From assembly GCA_024748595.1 (NCBI GenBank), contig CP072944.1:466001-530000 (forward strand): 64,000 nucleotides of DNA, given 5' to 3'. Of the stretch, positions 40,231 through 51,522 are shown one piece after another. The stretch's first letter is position 1, and each line of letters begins with the position of its first letter. The DNA is from Sodalis sp. Ffu. Its GTDB lineage: Bacteria > Pseudomonadota > Gammaproteobacteria > Enterobacterales > Enterobacteriaceae. The notes under the pieces were generated by a model that ran no database searches, had not been told where the DNA came from, and worked only from the letters and a program-made list of their open reading frames with translations. Both the position numbers and the translations under genes were made by a program.

Positions 40231-41149
40231 CTAATGATACGGATATGGGTCTATCAACCATACCTAACAGCGTAGGCCTTTACAGGAGTGGGCATCACGC
40301 GCTAAGTACCAGCTCTGATGCTATGTATTTTACATGGGATACCTAGAGCAAAATTAATCATGTAAGTGCACAAGCTGTATGCACATTGTATGTAGCTTTA
40401 TGCGCCTTTATTAATATTCACTATTTGACAGCAGTAATAGCAGCTAATGAGATTTATTGACCCATTCGTTATTGATGAACTTTTTTAATGCAAAGTCTCG
40501 CTAAAGGTTTTAAGCTATTTGTTTGGTGACACACAAAGTATAGATAAACAATTTCATTCAATAACAATTTTTAGATTTACTTTCCTTTATCTTAATATCG
40601 TAATTTCATAGAGGTTTAATTGTGTAGACAACTTCAGACAGATTTACCATGCCTTTCCAGCAAACGGCGACATCCGTTATATTACTCGGATACATATTAC
40701 AGTCGATGCTGTTAACATTTACCTTAACCAAAGACTTTCAGTCCACTATCGTCATAACGATGTGAACGATTTAGGTATCTTTGAATAATGTATTAGATAT
40801 TATCTTTTGAACAATTTTATTCTTGCATATCATGCAGCTAAGGATTTTAATATTCAATTAAAAATTAGTGAACCGCATTCCATGAATGCCTTATTGTAAC
40901 TTACCGAATTAGTGATTAAAAAATTTTGCTTGAATAAAAAGATTTTTCTGGAAAATTTGTATCAACTCTATTATGCATCAAGCGAACTTTGCTAACTCCA
41001 ACGTCAGTGTTCAAAGAGTTTTAAATTATTCGATTTTGGTTCAACGTCACCCTTTTGTTGTCAAGAGCGGAAAACGCAATGGTGACTCAAGCAAGACCTA
41101 AAACATTACCACCCTAGTAATGAATGAATGAGCAAAGTGGCATTCTGGA
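40231..41149. other. Gene-free stretch between lpp and sufE
   Basis: In E. coli this interval holds ldtE. Here the minus strand around 40708-40735 reads LKVFG then GK (IS903 transposase block), and 40790-40850 parallels the element at 12289-13142 (tttgaacaattttattcttg). So an eroded IS copy fills part of it; no ldtE motif is seen. Confidence 0.55.
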
Positions 41150-41566
41150 CTACAGCAACGCAAAAGCCTGAGAGTGAATCACCCGTACCATGGCTTCTAA
41201 TCCATGTGACCGGGATGGAGTTAGATGCTGAGTCAACTCCATCTTATCGAAGAAAGTATGGACGTCAAGCTCGGTAATTTTTGCTAACGTTAATCCCTGA
41301 TAAAGAATAAATACCATAGCAATAAGTCCCTTTACAATAGAAGCATCGCTATCCCCGTATAGTTGAACATCCCCGTTAATATCGATAACCATAACAATCC
41401 ATACTAAGCTTTGACATCCTGGGATCAAATATTTTTGGGTACGCATCCCTGTCGGCAAAGGTGATAAATAACCACCTAGTTCAATAATATACAGATACTT
41501 CTCTTCCCAATTTCTACACCGAGAAAAATTATGAAGCAATTTATTTTTATCAGGCAAATTTAACAT
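41150..41566 (-). CDS. sufE: SufE, sulfur acceptor for SufS
   Basis: Accepts persulfide from SufS and delivers it to SufB. 138 residues as in E. coli. It has [18 protein letters not shown], the active cysteine in [11 protein letters not shown] (about 51), [19 protein letters not shown], and [20 protein letters not shown]. Last gene of the suf operon, 20 bases after sufS. Confidence 0.95.
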   Translation of the reverse strand: MLNLPDKNKLLHNFSRCRNWEEKYLYIIELGGYLSPLPTGMRTQKYLIPGCQSLVWIVMVIDINGDVQLYGDSDASIVKGLIAMVFILYQGLTLAKITELDVHTFFDKMELTQHLTPSRSHGLEAMVRVIHSQAFALL

Positions 41567-41586
41567 AGTCGCTAACTCTCTGGTTT

Positions 41587-42810
41587 TTATCGCAGCAAAT
41601 GTTGTACACGCACTAGCCCACTCACCAACTTGTCAATATCGTTATGGGTAGTATATATTGCTAACGACGCACGGCACATACTTGGCACTTGGAAGTAATC
41701 CATCAATGGCATAACGCAATGGTGACCTGTGCGAATAGCAATGCCGTACATATCTAGAAAACTACCAACGTCATAAGCGTGATGTTTACCCAGATTGAAG
41801 GCAATTACTCCAATACGATCGTCAGGGCCGTACAGGATCAATTCCGGAACTTGCTGCAAGGCTTCTAACGCATAGTGCATCAGGTTATGCTCATAGGCTT
41901 GGATTGCGTCCAAGCCTATCTGGTTAATATAGTCGATAGCGGCACCCAGCCCTATCATACCGGCGGTATTAGGTGAACCTGCCTCAAATCTCCATGGAGC
42001 CTCGATGAAGGTAGTGCCCGCGCTAAGGCTAACAGTGCGGATCATTGCACCCCCCCCTTCCCAAGGGGGCATGCTATCCAGCAGTATTTTTTTACCGTAA
42101 AGTACACCGATACCGGAAGGACCATAAATTTTGTGTCCAGAAAAAACGTAAAAATCGCAGTCTAGCACTTGCACATCCACCTTTTTATGCATTATACCCT
42201 GAGCTCCATCCACTAACACCAACGCATTCCCCATCTCACGCACCCTGGAAATCAGGTCAAGCAAAGGATTAATGGTGCCCAGGACATTCGAAACCTGAGT
42301 TATAGCCAATAAACGGGTATATTCATCGATAAGGGTCGGCAGTTGGGAAAAATCCAGTGTTCCATTCGGCAATAGCGGTATGAACCTCAACGTTAGCTGT
42401 TTCTCTTGCGCCAACATTTGCCACGGAACAATATTGGCATGATGTTCCATCTCGGTAATAAGGATATTATCCCCTGGCTGCAAAAAATTTCTACCCCAGC
42501 TATTAGCCACCAAATTGATACCTTCAGTGGTGCCTTTAACGAATACGATCTCCTCTGTCGACGCGGCGTTGATAAAAGACGCCAACTGGGCGCGAACCTT
42601 TTCCACACGGGTAGTTGCTTCACTGCTAAGCGTATGAATGCCGCGATGTACGGCAGCGTATTCTTGACGATAATAATCACTTTCACAGTCGATGACAGCA
42701 TTGGGTTTTTGAGCGCTCGCAGCACTATCAAGATAGGTCAACGGTTGATTCTTCACCCGCCGCTCCAGTATGGGAAAATCAGACCGAATTCGTTCAATAG
42801 GATAGGTCAT
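41587..42810 (-). CDS. sufS: SufS, cysteine desulfurase
   Basis: PLP enzyme of the class V aminotransferase fold, taking sulfur from cysteine for Fe-S clusters. Length 407 (E. coli 406). Markers: [11 protein letters not shown], the PLP Lys in [20 protein letters not shown] (about 226), [20 protein letters not shown], and the catalytic Cys in [15 protein letters not shown] (about 364). Its ATG overlaps the sufD stop by four bases, so SufD and SufS production are coupled. Confidence 0.96.
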   Translation of the reverse strand: MTYPIERIRSDFPILERRVKNQPLTYLDSAASAQKPNAVIDCESDYYRQEYAAVHRGIHTLSSEATTRVEKVRAQLASFINAASTEEIVFVKGTTEGINLVANSWGRNFLQPGDNILITEMEHHANIVPWQMLAQEKQLTLRFIPLLPNGTLDFSQLPTLIDEYTRLLAITQVSNVLGTINPLLDLISRVREMGNALVLVDGAQGIMHKKVDVQVLDCDFYVFSGHKIYGPSGIGVLYGKKILLDSMPPWEGGGAMIRTVSLSAGTTFIEAPWRFEAGSPNTAGMIGLGAAIDYINQIGLDAIQAYEHNLMHYALEALQQVPELILYGPDDRIGVIAFNLGKHHAYDVGSFLDMYGIAIRTGHHCVMPLMDYFQVPSMCRASLAIYTTHNDIDKLVSGLVRVQHLLR

Positions 42811-44093
42811 ACAACCGTTCCCTGTAAAATGTTGTCGATGCGGGATAAGACGATATCACGCACCGTTTTATTGTTAATCGCTTCTATTATTTCGGCGGCA
42901 AAAGCATAAAGAAGCATTTGCTGAGCGTCCTGACGCGGAATACCGCGTGAACGCAGATAAAATATCTGCTCATCGTCAATATAGCCGACAGTTGCACCGT
43001 GACTACATTTAACGTCATCTGCGTAAATTTCTAAATGGGGTTTGGTGTTGATTTCTGCTAGCTGATCCAACAATAAATTATTATTGATCATCTGTCCATC
43101 AGTCTTCAGGGCATGTTTAGCCACTTTGATTAAACCGTTAAATACGCCCTTCCCGCTACCGCGAGCGATCACTTTATGCAACTGATGGCTTAGGCAATAG
43201 CCTTTATTATGCTCTAGATAGGTACGGATATCGCTGATATCTTGTTCTGATGGTAGCAATAAACTATTGATCGATAGATCGGCCCTCTCGCCGTTTAACT
43301 GCACGCTGGTCTGGTGACGCGTGAGGCCAGCACCGAGGATAAAGGTGCTGCTGCGCATTTCCGCATTGTGGCTCAGGCGGATGTCGTTATGGGCGAAATG
43401 ATAGCTAGCACGGCTCTCAAATGCTAGTTTGATATGACTTAACCGCGCGTTATCGCTCACTACAATCGACGTGCGTGCGCCACTAAAGTGACCTTGATGA
43501 TCCAAGCTGACGAAATGTTCGATTATGTGACCCTGTGCACCAGGCGCCAGCTCGATATGATGACGGTAATGCAGGCTAGTCAAAGTTTCTTTATTGTCAC
43601 CGCCTTGACCGATATGCAGCAGGTATAGGGGGGATGCCGCTACTCTACCGGCAGGCAAACGAATGTAGGCGATTTCAGAGCTCATACTTTCCGTTAGGTG
43701 TAAAAATACTTCCGGTTGAATCGGCTCTGGCAACGGATGATGATTTGAACCTTGCTCAACCTCAATTTGCCATGGGCCGGTATCGCTATCGCTCAACGAG
43801 GGCACGAAACAACCATCGACGAACACCAACCGCCAGGCGTCTAGAGTTAAACTCAGACTGTCGCGCAGTGCTGAGTTCACTTGCCGAGTAGACGCTGCTA
43901 CGAAACTGTGCGCCCATAATCCTTCCAACGGAGTATATTTCCAGTCTTCATGTTTAGCGTTTGGCAAACCGAGGCGTTCCACGTCCTGCCAGTGTGCACA
44001 CGCATGGGCGGAACGGCTGGTACTCTGGTTGTTAAACAGTTGATGCCACTGAGTCATCACACAGGAATTACTGTTGTTCGGTAAGCCAACCAT
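42807..44093 (-). CDS. sufD: SufD, Fe-S scaffold complex subunit
   Basis: Partner of SufB and SufC in the SufBC2D scaffold; structurally a paralogue of SufB. The start is the ATG at 44093 ([10 protein letters not shown]), which lies inside the last codons of sufC exactly as in E. coli (MAGLPNSSN). Matches include [79 protein letters not shown]. Length 428 (E. coli 423). The His in KCSHGATVG, important for iron, is present. Confidence 0.95.
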   Translation of the reverse strand: MVGLPNNSNSCVMTQWHQLFNNQSTSRSAHACAHWQDVERLGLPNAKHEDWKYTPLEGLWAHSFVAASTRQVNSALRDSLSLTLDAWRLVFVDGCFVPSLSDSDTGPWQIEVEQGSNHHPLPEPIQPEVFLHLTESMSSEIAYIRLPAGRVAASPLYLLHIGQGGDNKETLTSLHYRHHIELAPGAQGHIIEHFVSLDHQGHFSGARTSIVVSDNARLSHIKLAFESRASYHFAHNDIRLSHNAEMRSSTFILGAGLTRHQTSVQLNGERADLSINSLLLPSEQDISDIRTYLEHNKGYCLSHQLHKVIARGSGKGVFNGLIKVAKHALKTDGQMINNNLLLDQLAEINTKPHLEIYADDVKCSHGATVGYIDDEQIFYLRSRGIPRQDAQQMLLYAFAAEIIEAINNKTVRDIVLSRIDNILQGTVV

Positions 44094-44814
44094 AGCCTTG
44101 CTCCTCAAGTTGCTTTACCAACGAAAAATTATCGGATTTTACAATGCGTCCCTGATAAAGCACATGGACATAGTCAGGTTTGATATAATCCAAGATCCGC
44201 TGGTAATGGGTGATAATAATGAACGAACGATTTTCATTGCGCAATGTATTGATGCCATGGGCGATCATTTTTAGTGCATCGATATCCAGACCGGAATCAG
44301 TTTCATCAAGAATGCATAACTCTGGTTCTAGCGCGGCCATTTGCAAAATGTCATTACGTTTCTTTTCGCCGCCGGAAAAACCGACGTTAACCGATCGGGC
44401 CAGCAGGTCGGAAGGCATTTTTAACAGAGAGATTTTAGCTTCAATAAAATCAGCAAAATCAAAACGATCAAGGGGAAGCTGTTTGCGGTATTTTCGCACT
44501 GAATTCACTGCTGTCTGTAAAAATAACTGGTTACTAACCCCCGGAATTTCTATCGGATATTGGAAAGCCATAAAAACTCCTTCATCTGCGCGTTCTTCAG
44601 GATCCAAAGCAAGTAAATCGCGCCCTTTAAACAGAACGTCACCGGCGGTTACTGCATACTCTTCCCTACCAGCAAGAGTAGCGGCTAGCGTACTTTTCCC
44701 TGAACCATTTGGCCCCATAATGGCATGCACTTCACCTGATTTAACCTCCAGGTTAAGTCCTTTGAGTATGAATTTATCTTCCACGGTGACGTTTAAATTT
44801 TTAATCGATAACAT
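44068..44814 (-). CDS. sufC: SufC, Fe-S scaffold ATPase
   Basis: ABC-type ATPase driving conformational change of SufBC2D. 248 residues from the ATG at 44814 (MLSIKNLNVTVEDK), preceded by AAGGAAA; a second ATG six bases upstream is less likely. Walker A GPNGSGKST, Q-loop FMAFQYPIEIPG, signature VGFSGGEKKRNDI, Walker B LCILDETDSGLDID (E. coli DESDSGLD), switch His ITHYQRIL. The end YGWLTEQQ overlaps the sufD start. Confidence 0.96.
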   Translation of the reverse strand: MLSIKNLNVTVEDKFILKGLNLEVKSGEVHAIMGPNGSGKSTLAATLAGREEYAVTAGDVLFKGRDLLALDPEERADEGVFMAFQYPIEIPGVSNQLFLQTAVNSVRKYRKQLPLDRFDFADFIEAKISLLKMPSDLLARSVNVGFSGGEKKRNDILQMAALEPELCILDETDSGLDIDALKMIAHGINTLRNENRSFIIITHYQRILDYIKPDYVHVLYQGRIVKSDNFSLVKQLEEQGYGWLTEQQ

Positions 44815-44874
44815 ATGCAATTTCCTTACTTGGGCTGTTATTATTATCCAAGTAGCAAAGGTTAGAGCATAATC

Positions 44875-46341
44875 TTAGCCCACACTATGCTTAAGGTTTA
44901 TAGCCAATAATTTTTGCGCTTCCACAGCAAACTCTAACGGCAATTCGGAAAAAACATCCTTGCAAAAACCATTGACGATCATCGAAATAGCGTTTTCTTC
45001 GCTAATACCACGCTGGCGACAATAAAACAGCTGATCTTCGCCGATACGAGAGGTAGTAGCTTCATGCTCCAACTGAGCGCTTTTGTTGCGTACTTCCACA
45101 TAAGGGAAGGTATGGGCGCCACATTCACTGCCAATCAACATCGAATCACATTGGGTGAAATTCCGCGCGTTGGTGGCGGTTGGCATAATTTTTACCAGCC
45201 CACGGTAGGTATTTTCACTATTACCAGCTGAGATGCCTTTCGAAATAATAGTTGAACGGGTATTTTTGCCAATGTGAATCATTTTGGTGCCGGTATCCGC
45301 TTGCTGCCGGCCATTAGTCAGCGCGACTGAGTAGAACTCTCCGACTGAATTATTACCACGCAAGATCACACTCGGGTATTTCCAAGTAATAGCAGAGCCA
45401 GTTTCAGACTGGGTCCAGGACATTTTGGCATTTTCACCAGCGCATAACGAGCGTTTCGTAACAAAATTTAGAATTCCGCCCGCAGTTTCTCTGCCTGAAA
45501 ACCAGTTTTGCACTGTAGAGTATTTTACTTCGGCATTTTTCAGCACGATAACCTCCACAACAGCCGCATGAAGCTGATAGCTATCGCGCACGGGCGCCGA
45601 ACAGCCTTCAATATAGCTAACATAGCTGCCTTCGTCAGCTATCAAAATTGTGCGTTCAAACTGGCCAGTTTTGGCGGCATTGATGCGAAAATAGGTCGAT
45701 AGTTCCATCGGACAACGCACGCCCTGTGGTATATACACAAAAGTTCCATCGGAAGCGACTGCCGAGTTAAGCGCGGCAAAGAAATTGTCGTTGACAGGCA
45801 CTACGCTGCTCAAATACTGGCGCACCAAATCTGAATGTTGATGGATAGCCTCGCCAAATGAGCAGAATATAATGCCTTTTTTTGCCAATTTATTACGATA
45901 GGTGGTAGATACCGAAACTGAGTCAAATATCGCGTCCACAGCTATATCGCCCTCCTCGTGCACCGGCACGCCAAGCTGACTAAAGGCTTTTTCTACTTCA
46001 TCAGTTAAGTAGTTTTTTGTACTTTCCGTACCTGGTTGGGAGCTACAGGCGGGGGTTGAGTGATATATATAATTGTTATAATCTAGCTTTTGATAGTGTG
46101 CTTTGGACCAGTGTGGCTCTTCCATATCCAGCCAGGCATAATAAGCATTAAGACGAAACTTCAACATCCACTTTGGTTCGTTGCGTTTTGCCGAAATAGC
46201 ACGCACCACGTCTTCATTAATGCCGTGCTCCAGTTCTTCAGTAGCCAGCTGGGTAAAAAAACCCTCTTTATAACGGTCCTTAGTCACCCATTGTTGGGTG
46301 GTGTTAATTGTTTCAGGTGTGTCAATATTATTTTGTGACAT
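44875..46341 (-). CDS. sufB: SufB, Fe-S scaffold subunit
   Basis: Main scaffold of the SUF system. The ATG at 46341 (MSQNNID) gives 488 residues; an upstream in-frame ATG would run back into sufA. Conserved: [66 protein letters not shown] (with the key Cys of E. coli 254), [11 protein letters not shown] (Cys 405 equivalent), and [19 protein letters not shown]. The short Cys-rich insertion CGNCDDTC of E. coli near residue 85 is absent, leaving CSSQPGTE; sufA lies 13 bases upstream. Confidence 0.95.
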   Translation of the reverse strand: MSQNNIDTPETINTTQQWVTKDRYKEGFFTQLATEELEHGINEDVVRAISAKRNEPKWMLKFRLNAYYAWLDMEEPHWSKAHYQKLDYNNYIYHSTPACSSQPGTESTKNYLTDEVEKAFSQLGVPVHEEGDIAVDAIFDSVSVSTTYRNKLAKKGIIFCSFGEAIHQHSDLVRQYLSSVVPVNDNFFAALNSAVASDGTFVYIPQGVRCPMELSTYFRINAAKTGQFERTILIADEGSYVSYIEGCSAPVRDSYQLHAAVVEVIVLKNAEVKYSTVQNWFSGRETAGGILNFVTKRSLCAGENAKMSWTQSETGSAITWKYPSVILRGNNSVGEFYSVALTNGRQQADTGTKMIHIGKNTRSTIISKGISAGNSENTYRGLVKIMPTATNARNFTQCDSMLIGSECGAHTFPYVEVRNKSAQLEHEATTSRIGEDQLFYCRQRGISEENAISMIVNGFCKDVFSELPLEFAVEAQKLLAINLKHSVG

Positions 46342-46354
46342 AATGATTAGTCGC

Positions 46355-46732
46355 TCAAATGCTAAAACTTTCACCACACCCACAAGCTTGTTGAGCTTTG
46401 GGATTGTTAAACTTAAAGACATGATTTAGGCCTTCCCGTACATAATCTAGTTCAGTGCCATCTATAAAGGGCATCGCCTTTATCGGCACAAACAGCCTGA
46501 TACCGTCATGCTCGTAAATCAGATCGCTGGGATAGGATTTGATGACCTTATCCAGCACATAACTAAAACCGGCACATCCCGACTGTTTAACGCTTAAGCG
46601 CAAACCCAGCATACTGGTATCGCCCGCCACTAGGCTACGGATTTGCTCGATGGCGGCATCAGTAAGGGTCAGTCCGTGCCAGATATTTTCCTTCTGGGAA
46701 AATATCTCAACTTTGTTCTTGTCTGCTTGCAT
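46355..46732 (-). CDS. sufA: SufA, A-type Fe-S carrier
   Basis: Carrier that receives clusters from SufBC2D and passes them to apoproteins. The three ligand cysteines are in [13 protein letters not shown] (about 53) and [11 protein letters not shown] at the C terminus. [32 protein letters not shown] is also typical. 125 residues (E. coli 122). First gene of the operon; promoter elements such as Fur or IscR sites are not evident in the upstream stretch. Confidence 0.95.
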   Translation of the reverse strand: MQADKNKVEIFSQKENIWHGLTLTDAAIEQIRSLVAGDTSMLGLRLSVKQSGCAGFSYVLDKVIKSYPSDLIYEHDGIRLFVPIKAMPFIDGTELDYVREGLNHVFKFNNPKAQQACGCGESFSI

Positions 46733-47897
46733 CAGGCTTACCTATTAATTCTATAAATGTGATAATCGGAAAATTCGTCTATGTTAAGGTCTTGTATTTT
46801 TTACGTTTACTATGGGGAAATTCGTGTGTCATCTGAATACTGATATTGATCAAAAGCTATTTATATCAGCAATTACCATTGTCTTACTTCAGGTTATTTG
46901 CGGACTAATTCCCTGATTTTTGAAAAGACTCAATATTTAATATTAAAACTTTCTACGATATGACTAAAGAAAATATTCATAGAAATAAACTTTTTTTGAT
47001 TATGTATATGGTTTATAGCCTGATTGCATAGCCAGTATAAAATCAGCGCTGTGTTCTTTGCGCTGCTAACAAAAACCGCAGTATCAGTACTACCAAAGTC
47101 ATAACGTTGGTTAAATCGATACTCAAATTAGAGCAAGTAGCGGACCATGCTGGTCATGAATATCAGTAATGGCATTGCTTAACCTTATCGAACAAATCGT
47201 TCACCATGTTAACGCTAACTGGTTAGCACTAACAGGACAATCTAGTAAAAAGCTCCATCTAAGTTTTCTGAATAAATTGGATTATGCACGTTCTGGGATA
47301 ACAGAAATTGTTACTGCAGGATAGAAAATTGCTCAAAAGATATCGTTAATTTATTAAGACATCACCACTTGTGTTAAAGTGAATTTTTTGTCTGACACTG
47401 AGAGCATTACAAAATTTTGACTCTACTGAGCTGAAGTTTTTCATATGGAAAAGAAGAACTACAGCCAGGAAAAGTGCTGTATTTAGCGCATTATGGTAGT
47501 TACGATACATGACTACATCTCACTGAGTTAATATGCAGAATGCAAAGTACTACTTTGATGTTTGTTAAGAAATATGTTAAAAAATTAACAATGCTCAAAC
47601 AAACAGGGATTTTAGTATGCAGGTAGCTATAATAACTATGGCTAAAAATCAAATTATTGATCATTCCTTTTCTAAACAATTTGTAATTGGCAGTTATGCT
47701 GATATAAATCAAATAGCAGCAAAGATCACTATGTCACGAATAAAGGAGCGATGTTGCTGACTCATCAAATTACTAGATAACTCTACACTAGATAAAAAAT
47801 ACATGACCATGATAGAATACTGCTTATTGAATATAATAGCTAAGGTTATGTATTTGTCACCAAATAAGTTGTTTTGAACAACCTTTAATCCTTAGAC
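46733..47897. other. Gene-free stretch upstream of the suf operon
   Basis: No gene recognised. The suf promoter must lie at the low-coordinate end, but I cannot point to it. At 47732 atgtcacgaataaa recurs (see IS relics). Confidence 0.5.
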
Positions 47898-48542
47898 TTA
47901 TCGAAAATTAAATTTATTTGATAAAATCTTACGTTCATGCATCGCCAACACGCGCTCAACCGTATCGATAATGGTTTGAGTTTGTGGATCGATTTCTATA
48001 TTTACTACATCGCCAAGGTATTTTTTGCAAATGGTAGTCCGTGTTAAGGTTTCCGGTATCAAATGAACACAGAAGCGATCATTTATCACCTCACCTACTG
48101 TCAAACTGATACCATCGACGCCGATATATCCTTTATGCAGAATATATTTCTGCAGAGTTTTATCCGTTACGCTGAACCATATCTGCCGGTTGTTTTCTGA
48201 AATAATAATTTTACTAATCTCGGCGGTACAGCTAATGTGTCCGGACATTAAATGACCACCAATTTCAGCTTTTAGGTTGTAGGCTCGCTCTAGGTTGATG
48301 AGATCGTCTACTTGGAGCAAGCCTAAATTGGTAAGCCGCAAAGTTTCCTTAATAAGATCAAAGCTCACCAAATTACCAGTTATGCTGGTGACTGTTAGGC
48401 AACAACCATTATGCGCAACTGAAGCGCCAAGTGCCAGCCCATGCAGTAAATGTTCCGGTAATTTAACGGTATAGGTACAGAAGTTTGCTTTTTTGTTAAT
48501 GTAGATAATAGGCACAGTGGCCTGGATAATACCCGTGAACAT
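47898..48542 (-). CDS. ribE: Riboflavin synthase alpha chain
   Basis: Joins two lumazine molecules to give riboflavin. It has two tandem lumazine-binding domains: [13 protein letters not shown]...[16 protein letters not shown] (about 1-90) and [16 protein letters not shown]...[15 protein letters not shown] (about 100-190). MFTGI at the start is the family hallmark. 214 residues (E. coli RibC/RibE 213). It neighbours cfa as in E. coli, with a tRNA-Val between. Confidence 0.95.
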   Translation of the reverse strand: MFTGIIQATVPIIYINKKANFCTYTVKLPEHLLHGLALGASVAHNGCCLTVTSITGNLVSFDLIKETLRLTNLGLLQVDDLINLERAYNLKAEIGGHLMSGHISCTAEISKIIISENNRQIWFSVTDKTLQKYILHKGYIGVDGISLTVGEVINDRFCVHLIPETLTRTTICKKYLGDVVNIEIDPQTQTIIDTVERVLAMHERKILSNKFNFR

Positions 48543-49034
48543 ATATTTTCCTTATTATATGGCACCGATAATAATCAACGCTAAGTTGATTTCATAATAC
48601 AACGAAAACCAAACGCTGACATACTGAAATGTGAAGTGCTTGATTATTATCGGTGGCGCATGCTGTTTTCTACATATTAATTAATAATGTTTTGTTAAAT
48701 AAATTTAACTTTTCTAATAATAAAAAATAGATCGCTAACTTTTAAAAACTTCTCTATAGAAAAATAAAAATTTAAAATCATTAATTGAGCCAGCTAGAAC
48801 AAAGATATCATCAAACACGTCTCTGATATTCTGAGATATCTAAGCTATTCGGAGGACAGCAAAAATTTGTTCAATATAACGATCGCCGTACTCTATTCAA
48901 AGATAGTGTCGCCATTCTATCCATGCTGAAAATTAGAGAAGCTTAATTTTTGCCAAATTTATTCAATAAAGCCCGTTTCTCCTTGTTAACGGTTAAATAA
49001 ACAGTTAGAATTGCATAATAAGCTACTAATAAAT
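48543..49034. other. Gene-free stretch between ribE and tRNA-Val
   Basis: Holds an IS-end-like sequence at about 48905-48978 (ends aatttattcaataaagccc). No gene seen. Confidence 0.5.
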
Positions 49035-49111
49035 GCGTCCGTAGCTCAGTTGGTTAGAGTCTCACTTCGACATGGTGGGGGTCGGTGGTTCGAGTCCACT
49101 CGGACGCACCA
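49035..49111 (+). tRNA. tRNA-Val (GAC) with C33
   Basis: 77 bases with encoded CCA. Acceptor gcgtccg pairs perfectly with cggacgc. The D arm is gctc/gagt, the anticodon stem tcact/ggtgg, the T arm ggtgg/ccact with ttcgagt. The anticodon loop is tcgacat, so the anticodon is GAC (valine). It closely follows E. coli valV/valW. Odd changes sit together: U33, nearly universal, is C. Two anticodon-stem pairs and the 10-25 pair are now G-U wobbles. It may be a weakened or dying tRNA gene, or a sequencing problem. Confidence 0.9.
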
Positions 49112-49567
49112 AACTTAATCATTTGTTAAGTAATTATAAACAAAGTCTTTCTTATTTTGAAAGATTAAAAGTGATTTAAGAAGCTCGGAAAAAGGCATAC
49201 TAGTTATAATTTTAGCCGATAATTTATAGTGTCTAGTATAATAGACTCCATTAAAGATTTTAAACATAATAGTTAGTATTGTGTATCTAGTTTTATCATA
49301 ACATTAATTTGATCTTATTTATTGATGGGATTAAAATTACTGACGTGTAGGAAACTTTTTTAACTAAAAAATGGAGTTTCCTTTGAGTGATTTTAAGTTT
49401 TTTACCATAGAGAGATTTTTCTTAAAAAAGTTCGCACTTTTACTTACTTAACTAATTTTATATCTCTGGCGTTAATGCACATATCTTATAAAAGAAACGT
49501 ATGGACCCGTAAATTCAGATTACCAGGCTGAAAAATACCAGATTTAAGAGGGAAGATCGTAGCGTCT
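49112..49567. other. Gene-free stretch between tRNA-Val and cfa
   Basis: About 455 AT-rich bases with nothing recognised on either strand. Confidence 0.5.
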
Positions 49568-50719
49568 TTAGCGTGGCACGCTTATACCACCAGCCACACC
49601 TTGCGGGCTAAACAATACTTGCCATAATTGAATATTGCGAGCACGAAAAGCCCCAGCACAGGCATTCAGGTAATAAATGAACATGCGGAAAAAACGTTCA
49701 GTATATTGCTCTTGTAGCTGCGGCCAAGCAGTGATAAAGCGTGAATACCAAGCCATGAGAGTACGGTCATAATCCGCACCAAAGTTATGCCAGTCTTCCA
49801 TAACAAAATGCAATTCACTCGCCTCTGCGATATGCCGGACTGAGGGCAGGCAACCTTTGGGGAAAATATATTTATCGATCCATGGGTCGACATTCATATC
49901 AGTTTTATTAGCACCAATGGTATGTAGTAAAAATAAGCCGTCAGGTTTTAAATTACGATGAATCACGTCAAAATAGGTTGGATAGTTTTTTGGCCCCACA
50001 TGTTCAAACATGCCGACTGAAACGATACGATCACACTGTAAATCCAGATCACGATAGTCTTGCAACAAAATGGTGACTTCCAAGCCTTCACATCGTTGCT
50101 GGGCTAGCATTTGTTGCTCAGCAGAAATGGTAACCCCGTGCACCTTAACACCATAGTTTTTTGATGCATACTGCGCCAAACCACCCCAGCCGCAGCCAAT
50201 ATCCAACAATGTCATGTGAGGTTGTAGCTGAAGTTTTTGACAAATCATCTCCAGCTTATTCTGCTGAGCCTGTTCGAGGGTCGTAGCGTGATTCCAATAA
50301 CCGCAGGAGTATTGCATATAAGGATCAAGCATCAAGGTAAACAGATCGTTACCTAAATCATAATGTTCTTTACCGACAATCCACGCTCGCTTGCGGGATT
50401 GAAAATTGATCAAGCGGGCGGCGGCGGCACGTAAAGTATCCTTTAAATGATGGGGAAGTTTACTATCCAATCCAGCACGCAAGATTCGCTGGAATAAAAT
50501 GTCCAGCCTATCGCATTCCCACCAACCATCCATATAGCTTTCACCCAAACCTAGTGAACGATCTTGTAACACGCGTTTAAAAAAATTATGGTTTTTAACA
50601 CAAATATCAAAAGAACGTGAACCATTGATTTCGATGTCAGCCTCAGCGATTAATTCGTGGAGGATCTGATACCAAACGTTATCTTGAAAGCGCAGGTCTT
50701 CAACACACAAGGAACTCAT
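49568..50719 (-). CDS. cfa: Cfa, cyclopropane fatty acid synthase
   Basis: SAM-dependent enzyme adding a methylene bridge to unsaturated phospholipid acyl chains in the membrane. 383 residues (E. coli 382). LGLGESYMDGWWECDRLD, KRAWIVGKEHYDLGNDLFTLMLDPYMQYSCGYW, SAM motif LLDIGCGWGGLAQYASKNY (about 170-190), VSVGMFEHVGPKNYPTYF, MEDWHNFGADYDRTLMAWY, YYLNACAGAFRARNIQLWQV. Its cofactor is supplied by MetK. Just upstream an IS relic begins 18 bases away. Confidence 0.95.
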   Translation of the reverse strand: MSSLCVEDLRFQDNVWYQILHELIAEADIEINGSRSFDICVKNHNFFKRVLQDRSLGLGESYMDGWWECDRLDILFQRILRAGLDSKLPHHLKDTLRAAAARLINFQSRKRAWIVGKEHYDLGNDLFTLMLDPYMQYSCGYWNHATTLEQAQQNKLEMICQKLQLQPHMTLLDIGCGWGGLAQYASKNYGVKVHGVTISAEQQMLAQQRCEGLEVTILLQDYRDLDLQCDRIVSVGMFEHVGPKNYPTYFDVIHRNLKPDGLFLLHTIGANKTDMNVDPWIDKYIFPKGCLPSVRHIAEASELHFVMEDWHNFGADYDRTLMAWYSRFITAWPQLQEQYTERFFRMFIYYLNACAGAFRARNIQLWQVLFSPQGVAGGISVPR

Positions 50720-50736
50720 AATTTCTCCATTACCTT

Positions 50737-51522
50737 GGCTTTGTTGAATAAATCTAGCCGTCGTCGTTCAAGCCACTCATCCGATGATATTTGCTGAGTG
50801 ATTTCATGTAATCCGCGTACTATGGTTACAATCTACCCCTATCTGGGCATCGTAATTTTATAGTGCAAAAACCAGCTGAATAGTTGTTTATTCTTAATCT
50901 GGCTGTCTCTCCCCCCAGAGAGCATCGTGATACCAACTTTTTGTTAGTGTTTATAATTTTATGTTAAACATTGATTAACTAATGTCAAATTTCTATCATC
51001 AATCACCACATAAAGCTTAAGTCAACTCAGATATTTTCCTAACCTAACTATGCGTTTTGACTTTTCATCACTTTCATTAAAAACCTTCAATCCATTATCG
51101 TTAATAGCAATATGAATAATATCTCCGTGTATCGAGGTTTTTATTACCGTTTTGTCCCGTTTATTGATGCATATAAGCTCCGTGAGGAGGGTAGGGAGAT
51201 CTACTTTAACTGAAAATTCAATTTATAAAACTTTGAATGCTCACCTCGTCAAGTAAAAATTCATTTTAGCATCAATATAGTTGTGATCGCTATCTCCAAG
51301 TAGCACATATTGGACAGCTTTTTTAATAATGTTATTATATCAAATAATATTGTACTTTAACTTAAAGTATCTAATCATAGTGTGAATAATCTTCTTTTGA
51401 TTACAAGCGTTCTTGTAGCTTGTAATTAGTGATTTTAAAATTCGGCTTTGCCATAGAAATTTTCCTGGTTAGTCGCTCCATTTTCTTTATTTGGAAGAAA
51501 TATCTGATTTATTCAACAAAGC
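50737..51522 (-). mobile_element. Decayed IS903-like element with both ends
   Basis: Left end ggctttgttgaataaatc (50737-50754) and right end gatttattcaacaaagc (51506-51522) match the IS903-group terminal repeat. On the minus strand the transposase start at 51454 reads MAKPNFKITN, very close to MAKQKFKITN of IS903, then a stop. The LKVFNESDEK block near 51065-51085 is a worn LKVFGEGEW. Shorter than the about 1.06-kb IS903 and inactive. Confidence 0.85.
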
